A stretch of DNA of 64,000 nt from Macrostomum hystrix (lineage: Eukaryota > Platyhelminthes > Macrostomidae), in contig CATNEN010000002.1 of the NCBI GenBank assembly GCA_950097015.1, positions 4,557,001 through 4,621,000 of the forward strand, read 5' to 3'. Of this stretch, positions 56,501 through 64,000 are shown in pieces; position 1 is the first letter of the stretch; every line of letters begins with the position of its first letter. The notes beneath the pieces were generated by a model that worked only from the letters and a program-made list of their open reading frames with translations, did no database searches and had not been told where the DNA came from. The position numbers and the translations under genes are program-made.

Positions 56501-56528
56501 CCACCACCAACGGCGTTCCAATCGCCAT
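50506..56528 (-). CDS. Receptor-type tyrosine phosphatase with EGF/FN3-like ectodomain, both catalytic domains degenerate
   Basis: Minus-strand exons: 56447-56528, 55587-56210, 54728-54832, 54590-54634, 54462-54527, 52820-53205, 52403-52696, 51904-52245, 50506-51798; 3237 nt, 1078 residues, all phases consistent. Order: signal peptide (MAIGTPLVVAASCVLLCLTA), EGF-like repeats and FN3-like segment, Ser/Thr-rich stalk over four small phase-1 exons, one transmembrane helix (VLIVLLVLLFLALFVGLAIL), phosphatase D1 and D2. D1 keeps NVSPFGLPYDSNRV, YYNAS, IVAQSP and a YWP motif. Its signature is HCPTGIGS: Cys617 remains, but the Arg of HCx5R is Ser623, and the WPD loop reads CPH. In D2 the signature is VVEPDSQRCG, without Cys or Arg. 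Catalysis is unlikely; a binding or dominant-negative role is inferred. Confidence 0.88.
53645..54125 (+). mobile_element. Dispersed repeat family, copy B, in the receptor phosphatase intron
   Basis: Same family as 12905-13500 (gcaaagcaagcacaacga, ccgtccagatattcaacggt, gcgcttcagcgcggccttgc, cctttatttagacgg). Forms an inverted pair with copy C. Confidence 0.7.
54165..54380 (-). mobile_element. Dispersed repeat family, copy C (inverted)
   Basis: Reverse complement of 53645-53860, nearly identical over about 215 bases. The arms are separated by the right half of copy B, giving a large potential hairpin in the pre-mRNA of the receptor phosphatase. Confidence 0.75.
54985..55455 (+). mobile_element. 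Dispersed repeat family, copy D
   Basis: Shares cgaacggagcaacgcaagca, gcgcctcagtgcggccttgc and the 3' TATAAAA...aggcggcaaatggcttggca end with copy A at 12905-13500. It is shorter than copy A in its first third. Confidence 0.7.
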
Positions 56529-58102
56529 GAAAGTGTTAGCTGAATTCTAAAGTTATTTTGCTGACTAGCGAACCGGAATTTTCGCGAGCTTAAGCCACGA
56601 AAAATCTCAGCAACTACGTTAAAAATCTCCGTGTGCAGTTGAGCTTTATCAGCAATTTTTTCTTTTGGGTGCCTTATCTCAACTGCTAGTGTTGACATTA
56701 GCTTTGAAACTACACAAATCATTTTTACGGCTTGTGGCAGAGAAAAAACAGAACAGGTAGAGATAGATATGCCTCGCAACGGCGATAGAAACGGCTTAAC
56801 ACACCTCTGACGAAGTGCTCATTCTGATTTGCTTAGAATTGTTTTCGGACGACTGTGGCGGACTGAGTCGATAGTGAAGTCACAACACCCTCTGCCGCGG
56901 TCGCCCCGCAGCTCGACTCGAATTCGCGGCTGAGTCTTGTCATCATTGACCAGAGTCTTTCGTGTCTTTCGGATCTTTTCGTCCATCGATAACTGATGCG
57001 AAAGCTGTTTAATATAGCTCAGACTAGTTGCTACACCTTCTTCCACGGCTTTTTATCGCTTGAGATCCGTTTCCATCAGGAGACCGCTCTCCATGTTGCA
57101 ACCAACATTTACTAGGACGATGTCTGTCTGTATGTTTCATCTGAGTTACACACTTGAATCACTGGTAATTTCGCTAGAATGAGCTATTCTTGAGCTTGGC
57201 CATTCCGTTCTGAGGCTATTGCTGGTGGGTCCTTATGTTCAGGTGCGCGCTAAAAGCAAATTATTTCTATACGAAAAGTTTTACAAGTACAGTGCACACA
57301 AATATGGAGGGAGTGACTGAACGTATTTTGAATAAACGAACTACGTCTAAAAATAGTCTACAGAAATTTAGTGCAGTTTTAAATTGATGTCGAAATCGGC
57401 GAAACCTTGAGAGCCTACAAATCATGTGAGTAGAGAGCTTGAAGAGTGTGCGGTAGCCAAAATTGTTTTAAAGTTCAGCAGAATTTTACATGAGTACTTT
57501 CTTGTTGATGTACAGTGTCTAACCTAGAGAGCCTCACGCCAAGTGAGCAAGGATATCAGGTATTCCTAGAAAATGGATAACTCAGTTATCGTTTCGAATT
57601 TCAACTGAAGCAGTATTTAAAAAATTATGAGTTTGTTGATGACGAGTTTCAATATGGCAGTCTTATACATGAGCTGCTTCAACTACCTTTTCTGACTGAA
57701 GGATGTTTCTTAGGTTCTATGGTTTTTAGGAGCAGGGGTGTCTCATGATGCCATGATGCGGCCCCCCCCCGAACCGTAAAATAGTACAGTTTAAGGACAG
57801 TACCTTCAGTTTTTTTGCAATTCTATCATTATTCCTATTAGATAAGAGTTTTGCATATGCCCAAATCTAGCATTCATTAGGAATTTGTTGCTAGGAGTAG
57901 TGGCGAAATAATAAAAACTCAGGAGCATGAGATTTATAACCAAAATAGGAGCGATTAGTGGAGCCAACCTTTTCACAGCGATAATTTTTACTGTGGAGTA
58001 ATAAAACCACTAACAAAAGACTTGCGGTAGTAAGAACCTAGCATTCCAACGAAAAGCACAGCATTCTTAAAGTTAGGTGAATAGTGCCAGGAAGGTTCGC
58101 AG
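56529..58102. other. Upstream region of the receptor phosphatase gene
   Basis: A 75-codon minus-strand frame at 56819-57046 (starts MEEGVATSLSYIKQLSHQLS) has no family I recognise. The 70-base block at 56745-56815 recurs at 58868-58938. A polyC run lies at 57763-57773. No other coding signal. Confidence 0.4.
56745..56815 (-). repeat. Direct repeat 1 of a pair near two gene starts
   Basis: cagaacaggtagagatagat then atgcctcgcaacggc, about 220 bases upstream of the receptor phosphatase ATG. It is close to identical with 58868-58938, which lies about 90 bases upstream of the ATG at 58780. Confidence 0.75.
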
Positions 58103-58780
58103 TCAGCGCCGGATAGGTGAGACGATTAGGCCGAGCGCAGTCACCAAAGCACCGATTATGGCCATTAGGCCGTAAAGGTCCTGAAGAAGGTGGGCCCAGC
58201 GAAGGAGGTCCAGTCGGCTGGCTGGGAGCCCATTCATGCCTGCGGGTAGAGAGGTTAAAGAAGTGGTAGATTGGAGGAGGGTGCCCTCATAGTCAAACAG
58301 TTGCTTCTGAAACGGCTCTTGCCGGCTCTCGAACTCTGACATGGCACAGGAGTTCTCCTTACTACTGTAGAACTGGATCAGCTCGTCTTTGATGCTCTTG
58401 TAGCACTTCCTCTTTTCCTGTGCCAAGTCCCACACAATACAAGCGCTTGACCAGATAGCAGCAGTTTGATTTGAGAGAAAAGAGGCAAGTGTCCGACTTA
58501 CGCATAGCTTCCTCCATCTCTCATTGCGCATTGTTGCTGACGGCCACTGACACCGTGGAGGCCGTCGGGGTTGTGGTGCTGGCCGTCGTGCTGCAAGGTG
58601 CTGCTGGCTCTGCAGTGTCGACGTGATCTGGTCTGGGAGCTGTTCCGGCGCCGGATGATCCATCACGATAGGCGAAGGCGCAGTAAGAAGGTAGTGTAGC
58701 CTGCACGTCTTACCGATGATTTTTTCCAGTCTCGTGTGACGTAGCCACGGAAAAGCTATTGCAGAACATATAGTTTTCAA
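58103..58780 (-). CDS. Unidentified ORF with C-terminal hydrophobic segment
   Basis: A 225-codon minus-strand frame; possible starts at 58780 or 58663. The C-terminal half looks coding: WDLAQEKRKCYKSIKDELIQ, FYSSKENSCAMSEFESRQ, then a likely membrane span (LYGLMAIIGALVTALGLIV) and a short SPIRR end. The N-terminal half is doubtful: another frame there reads Ser/Thr-rich (STTASTTTPTASTVSV) and a good donor (atgc|gtaagt) sits at about 58501, so the true structure may involve an intron. The segment 58318-58477 is shared in frame with the broken gag at 60213-60375. I recognise no family. Confidence 0.4.
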   Translation of the reverse strand: MKTICSAIAFPWLRHTRLEKIIGKTCRLHYLLTAPSPIVMDHPAPEQLPDQITSTLQSQQHLAARRPAPQPRRPPRCQWPSATMRNERWRKLCVSRTLASFLSNQTAAIWSSACIVWDLAQEKRKCYKSIKDELIQFYSSKENSCAMSEFESRQEPFQKQLFDYEGTLLQSTTSLTSLPAGMNGLPASRLDLLRWAHLLQDLYGLMAIIGALVTALGLIVSPIRR

Positions 58781-59199
58781 TAACTATATACCCATTTCGT
58801 CTTATTTTGGTCTTGCTTTTGGTCTCACCTGCTAGTTTTATTACGAAGATTTGATAACACTAGCCAAAAACAACAGAACAGGAAGAGATAGATATGCCTC
58901 ACAACGGCTCAGAAATGGCTAGCAAACCTCAGACGAAGTTGTCAGACGAGGCTTAGTTGCTTTCAAGAACCGTTTCAGAATTTCAAAAAGTTAAAATATA
59001 TTTCATGAAAAAGCAATGCAAAAGTATAGTTTACTTAGTATAAATTATAAAATACAGAAATAAAATGTTTGAGTTTTTAACAAAATGATCGGATGTCTAA
59101 TTTATTTGCTACTGATCAAGGAAAATGGAACTATAAGTGGTGAGTGACTGTGCACTAGCACTTTATAGATTTGCTACGACGTGCTGTTTACAAATGCTA
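58781..59199. other. Spacer with direct repeat 2
   Basis: AT-rich. It contains 58868-58938, the second copy of the block at 56745-56815 in the same orientation. Nothing else recognised. Confidence 0.5.
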
Positions 59200-60672
59200 T
59201 ATCGTCTCAGTGTACATCTCTAGTGTATATCTGCTAAGAACACTGAGGCCAAATATATACTCGCCAACTCGGGCTTATGCCGCTTCGTGACTTTCTTAGC
59301 AGGTCTTCGACAAACTGGCGTTGCGTCTCGCACAGCTCAGGGTTGATGTTGAACTCAGCCTCCTCTTCAACAGGCCTACCTCCTGGGCCTAGAAGCTCCG
59401 ATGGCTGCCGATGGAAGTTGCCGATGGCTTGGTTTCGATGCAGCACCACCGAGTCGGCACTCAGGTTCCAGACGCCCATTTGCAGGCTGCCGTCCGCGCT
59501 GGAGACCACCAGCGCCCTAGTGGGCAGCAGGCCGGTCCTGTTCACGAAGTCTGAGCTCGGCTCAGACAAGCCCAGCTCGGCACAGACAAGCCCAGCTCGG
59601 CAGACGACAGTACCTTGACTGGGATGATGACGCGGCTGCGAGCGGGGATGGTCACGGCGGTGGGTACCACTCGGCAGGCTAGCTTTGGGGTCGGGTCAGT
59701 GAGGAGAGGTATTGTAGCTGACCCGATCTGGACCGAACTATTTCGGAGATCCACACTAAAGCTCGAGCACAACTTTCTGATGGCGTCTGAGCAAGCACGC
59801 ATTCTGGCTGAATGTCTGCTTGAAGGCTTGCAGTCAGTCCAGCTGTATTTCCAGTGTCGCACTCGTCGGAGAATTCAAGCGTCGACCATCGATACCGACC
59901 GGAGTGCTCAGAGGCGGATGAAGCTGAGCGGCAATTCCCAGAGCACGAAGCAAAGCGGCTGATACAAGCGTCACCTGCGCGCCGGTGTCGAACAGCCATC
60001 TGCACCAGCGATGCTGCCGGGCAGGCAGTTTTGGCCTTGCCTCCAGTGCGGCCGCGCGGTCCGCCAGCTGTTCCGGGCTGCGTTTGCTTCAATCGGAGTC
60101 CTTCAGCAGCGCCTGGCGAATGTCCTTTGGCAGTAGGGCCAGCAGTCGGTGTCTTACTTCGCAGTCTCTCACCTCCTGGCTGTGTTCGGGGCGTGCCTTC
60201 CGGTACAGAAGCCTTGCCGGCTCTCGAACTCTGACATGGCACAGAAGGAGTTCTCCTTACTACTGTAGAACTGGATCAGCTCGTCTTTGATGCTCTTGTA
60301 GCACTTCTTCTTTTCCTGTGCCAAGTCCCACACAATAAAAGCGCTTGACCAGATAGCAGCAGTTTCATTTGAGAGCCATCTGGGCATCATCCCACTTTGA
60401 GTCTTCGGCGAGATCCTCGAGCAACTGCAGCCACATATTGATGTCTGTGTCGTCTGCGCCTGAGAACTTCGGAGGCAAAAGTGCATTCGCGTGCGCCATG
60501 AGTGAGCCGGTTTGCGGCTGAGACCGCTGCCACCAGTGTAAACTTAGGTGGAAGACGCGATGTTTGCGAGAAAAGAAAGTCACGAAGCGGCATAAGCCCA
60601 AGTTGGCTAGTATATATTTGGCCTCAGTGTACATAGCAGATCTACACTAGAGATGTACACTGAGACGATGTA
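59200..60672 (-). mobile_element. Broken Ty3/Gypsy-type retrotransposon fragment with inverted ends
   Basis: Minus-strand order: LTR-derived end (60573-60672), primer-site-like tggtggcagcgg (60525-60537), gag start at 60499 (MAHANALLPPKFSGADDTD), interrupted gag, a protease with LFDTGAQVTLVS (about 59930-59990), and a pol N-terminal stretch (VLNLS-type region, QRQFVEDLLRKS) that runs directly into an inverted copy of the LTR end (59200-59297). Reverse transcriptase, RNase H and integrase are absent. Frames are broken after gag and after protease. The element is therefore dead and rearranged. Confidence 0.75.
60213..60375 (-). pseudogene. Host-like segment inserted in the Gypsy gag
   Basis: 163 bases nearly identical with 58318-58477 (160 bases). 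The difference includes one whole codon, and the shared frame remains open (SNETAAIWSSAFIVWDLAQE ... SEFESRQ). On both sides gag sequence continues in a different frame (KWDDAQMALK before; LLYRKARPEHSQEV after), so the segment is foreign to gag. Confidence 0.6.
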
Positions 60673-61044
60673 CCACTTACAGAACGATGATAGAACAAAA
60701 TCTAGTCAAGCAAATATCAAACAGTCACTGGATGGTTTGCTAATCACAATCGTTAAAATACATGGCGGCTTCTATCAAAGGATTCGGCAAGGGTATCATC
60801 GATTCATCAGAATGTGTCCGGTTCAGGTGACATAAATGACGTTTCACATTCGTTATCTGAAAGTGAGTTTTGTAGTCGGTATTGTTTTTTTAGCAGAAAT
60901 ACACACATGAACGAAATTCTACTGACAGTGTCACACCAAGTACGAGTGATAAGTTGTTGTGCATTTGTAAGCACAAGTTCCTGCACCTCTTCCCAAGGAC
61001 TATGCTTGGCTAAGTGTTGTTCCGAACTCAATACTGACACTTAC

Positions 61045-62012
61045 ATTGTACCTCCTTGCCAGGATTCACTTCGTATTTTGACGGCCTTTTCAAACGTTCC
61101 AATAAGGTTCGACGAATCACGGCCGCGAACACGAGGCCAACGCTAATGAGCAGAGCGCTGGTCAGAATGATGCCAATCCGAGAGAAACTGTCACCTTATG
61201 CAAGGTAAATGAAGGGCTTGTTGCAGCTTTTGAGAAAGGCGCATATATGTCCCATGTTCAAGTTGATCGAACTATCACTGTCCTTTCACATTCTAGATAG
61301 ATAAGCAATGGCGCCTACTCATGTGACTGCTTAACACATATTACACCTGCCCATTTGAGCACAGCAGCAGCTATTGCACGACGCATCTGAATGCTGCGTT
61401 CGGCTGTTCAGTCCATGGACTGGGGAGACGCCACACCCATCGTCGATTACCCCCCCCCAGTTAATGACAAAAAACATTTAACCATATAAGCTATTTGAGT
61501 CATGCTAACGTGCGCAAGTAGTTTCATAAAGACAGAAATCGAATCCGCGACCTTTAACTACATGAGTCTGACGTTCTAACCACTATAAGCTACATTCCAT
61601 GTGACAGGTGACATGAGTATGGCGTAGATTGGTCAGCTATGGAGCAGGTGGCGTGGGATTTTCTAGGATTGATTGTTCACAAAATCTAAAACAATCTCTT
61701 ATCACCTGCTTCCATGGCTCACCAATCTGTGTACTGCACTTATGGTACTTGCTCGATAGTTCACAAATCTACGTGTAGCTAGCTCATGTCACCTGTCACA
61801 GTTAGTCTATCGAACGGACTCAGTTTTTTGTTAGGCTAGCAACAATGCACGATACCCAGCTGCTCACTCACTGCTGAACTGGAAGCAGGCATTGTCCTCA
61901 TTGTCAGGCGACTCGTCGCTGCCATCAGGACACTGCTGAAGTCCATCGCAGGCCGCCGACCTCGGGATGCAGATACGGCTGTCGCGACATTTTAACTCGT
62001 CGCAGTTGCGAG
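61045..62012 (-). CDS. Membrane protein with LDL-receptor class A domain, two exons seen (partial)
   Basis: Exon 61868-62012 (alternative donor at 61872) encodes one complete LDLa module: CDELKCRDSRICIPRSAACD followed by GLQQCPDGSDE and a last Cys, with six cysteines and the calcium-binding DGSDE. Exon 61045-61187 encodes a single transmembrane helix (IGIILTSALLISVGLVFAAV) and a basic juxtamembrane stretch (RRTLLERLKRPS). With the 61868 donor the phases join (SSDFSRIG). LDLa domains bind ligands outside the cell. Upstream exons with the signal peptide and downstream cytoplasmic exons were not found. The intron contains a SINE and a foldback element. Confidence 0.7.
61403..61594 (-). mobile_element. 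tRNA-derived SINE, near full length
   Basis: On the minus strand the head reads like a tRNA: tagtggttagaacgtcagac (A-box side and anticodon arm) and gcggattcgatttc (B-box). The core ends at gctgttcagtccatggactg (plus strand). It matches 15803-15975 and, in the core, 8198-8283. Confidence 0.8.
61601..61799. mobile_element. Foldback element (MITE-like) beside the SINE
   Basis: A 17-bp perfect inverted repeat, gtgacaggtgacatgag at 61601-61617 and its complement at 61783-61799, encloses a second inverted pair (gattggtcagctatgg ... ccatggctcaccaatc). The whole 199 bases can fold back on itself. Confidence 0.65.
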
Positions 62013-63799
62013 CTGTTACAAAGGCGGATTTTTCGTAGGGATATATTAATAAATGATAATGATTTACAAGACAGACTGTTGGTACTAACGCATCATTTGG
62101 CGACAGTCGACCAGCAATCAGCGAGGAGCCAATTCTGACCGTTCCTCAAGAGCAATCAAAAAATTGAGGCAAAAACTATTTGCTAGCTACGCTACTTCTA
62201 ACGTGAAGTGATTTGCGAGTAGTGCTGGCTTTTTTATCAACCCGAGTGTATTGAGATCGATTTTGCCATAGACTATGTTTCTCGCTTGTCTTTCCTTCCA
62301 TCTATCCCATCTATTTGATGCCCAGTGTATAATAACTCAGCTTAGTTGCCTGCGTTCCTTAGAATAAATCACAGAATACAATATTGCTGCATCGCACTTG
62401 ACTGACGGCTACTTTATTCTGCCGTGCAGTGGCAGAAGGATGGAGATGGTTTTCGACCAAATTTGCAATATGCAGGACTCGATAAGAGTATGGAAGGGAA
62501 TCAGTATCAGTGCCAGAGTCCAGCCTGCAGCACAAGCAGCTGCTGCAACTGAGCTTCATCTACACAACAGTGAGCACACAAATGAATGGCTTTCATCTCT
62601 CTCACATTTGTACACACGCCTGCGGTTACATCACTGGTGCAAAGCTCAACAGGCATTACTTCGAGCTGCCAGGAAGCGCGGAGCTCCGAGTACGAGTACA
62701 GCTTCAGCAGAACAACGAAAGCTGGGGCGCCTGTTATCCGCTAAATTATAGGATGCCTGTTGTTTGATGCTTAAACTGCTGCTCATGTTGCTGTTTCTAA
62801 ACTGTTCTAGTTTGCAAATTTCATGTTCAATTTTTATGTACAGCTATATCACGTACCCAATTGCTTAAACTGCTGCTCATTCTGCTGTTTCTTAACTGTT
62901 CTAGTTTGCGTTGAATGCTCACAAATAATATCTGCATTTTTATGTCGCTACAGCTGCATATATATTCAATCGGGCCTCTCTGTCCATAAAAAGTTCCAAC
63001 TTCCAAAGAACTTCCAAAGTTCCAAAGGGTGACTACTTCTCAAATTTTAGTACTACTTAACTCTTCTTCACCTCAGGAGTAGTGTCTATGGCTTTATATT
63101 TCGGCTTTAGATTTTGAAGCTGATTGAGCATTCTGGTGTATTCTGTGGGGTAAAGATTGTATTGGTAGCGAGCTTTTTGCCATAGATATTACCCGCTGCT
63201 AGAGAGGGGTCTGAGGTGAGTGGGCGAAGACCCCAAACTCTAACTGAGTCTAACCATAGACAAATTTTATCTGCTGTAAATTGTTTCGGACTCAAAGGAG
63301 AGATGTTTAGATACCTAGCAAAAAGTACTATTAATAAATCTTGTAATCGTAAAACAGTCATAATAATGAATATTCAGTGTCAGTACAACATCACGACGCG
63401 TCAAAACAACACAGATTGCTGCCTCTGACACGAACACGAGCTTTCTAAAATTAATCCGCTTTTGAGCTGCTTTTCGGGGGACAAAAGAGGCAGCCACTCA
63501 TACATGCAGGCTGGGCACACAGCAATGTTATCGATTCCATTCCACTTTCTCCATGGCTTAGTATGGGGGGCTTTCCACCAGCTTTTCCTCGTCCGATCTC
63601 AATCAATCGATTTGACTAGCTGTCCTTTGTCTCGGTGTCAGTGGGGAATTAATCCTTCTGAGCGCAATAATTAGCCAAAATCAAAGGTCACATGTGAAAG
63701 CCTTCTTTTATACAAAACAGTAAGCCAATACATGTTTCAAGCTAGTAAGTAGACAATAAACTGCTACTGACGAGATCAAATTATGCTACCACCACTAGT
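62013..63799. other. Right-hand intergenic region
   Basis: Several short frames overlap at 62398-62767 on the plus strand without a recognisable domain. One (62510-62767) ends AELRVRVQLQQNNESWGACY and could be a real exon of an unknown gene. A 35-base segment (cttaaactgctgctcatgttg type) occurs twice, at 62770-62815 and 62865-62910. No other structure. Confidence 0.35.
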
Positions 63800-64000
63800 T
63801 TATAATGTCTCCCGTGTCTCATCTCCTCCGTTATATCTCTCCCCATTTCATCTCTCCCCCGTCTCATCTCTCCTCTGTCTCATCTCTCCCTGTCTCATCT
63901 CTCCCTGTCCCATCTCTCCCCATTTCATCTCTCCCCCGTCTCATCTCTCCACTGTCTCATCTCTCCCTGTCTCATCTCTCCCTGTCCCATCTCTCCCCAT
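63800..64000. repeat. 15/16-bp minisatellite running off the window edge
   Basis: Unit tctcatctctccctg with ccccgtc, ccccatt and cctctg variants. It is the reverse complement of the REV1 intron 2 array unit (36800-37195). Confidence 0.95.

Overview
The window looks like nuclear DNA of a metazoan, most likely a free-living flatworm close to Macrostomum. The coding exons give clear animal orthologues: FANCM, transglutaminase, an ELF/E74-type ETS factor, REV1, TOM40 and a receptor tyrosine phosphatase. Exons are GC-rich, introns carry GT..AG ends, and the non-coding DNA is crowded with minisatellites. At 49535-49580 there is a close match to the spliced-leader sequence of Macrostomum lignano as I remember it. 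The species call is inference; nothing bacterial is present.

Layout. 3-3497 (+): 3' end of a FANCM-like helicase gene, helicase part off the left edge. 3525-4262: minisatellite. 5418-14280 (+): complete 12-exon transglutaminase (710 aa), with a different minisatellite in most introns. 14281-22930: gene-poor and dominated by six arrays (15-33 bp units) plus a SINE. 22941-28541 (+): ETS factor gene with three TATA-type promoters and two alternative N-termini (459 and 406 aa) on one shared ETS-domain C-terminus. 28542-30953: intergenic simple repeats. 30954-39147 (-): complete 7-exon REV1 (1228 aa), with minisatellites in four of six introns and one inside coding exon 5. 41368-42760 (-): two-exon TOM40 (358 aa). 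44517-47910 (-): probably secreted protein with two copies of an EGF/FN3-like module. 49157-49642: repeat-flanked block holding the spliced-leader-like sequence. 50506-56528 (-): nine-exon receptor tyrosine phosphatase (1078 aa) with the same ectodomain module; both phosphatase domains lack key catalytic residues. 58103-58780 (-): unidentified ORF with a C-terminal hydrophobic segment; a 160-bp piece of it is also found inside the gag of a broken Ty3/Gypsy element at 59200-60672. 61045-62012 (-): LDL-receptor class A exon and a transmembrane exon of another membrane protein. 63800-64000: minisatellite of the same family as one in a REV1 intron.

The multi-exon models were assembled by hand from splice sites, reading phase and family similarity. 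In each one the summed exon length is divisible by three with matching phases at every junction, which supports the boundaries. FANCM and REV1 both act in DNA-damage tolerance, but they lie on opposite strands about 27 kb apart and I see no sign of shared control. The 44.5-62 kb region looks like a locus evolving by duplication of phase-1 ectodomain exons, with retroelement and foldback-element insertions between and inside the genes.
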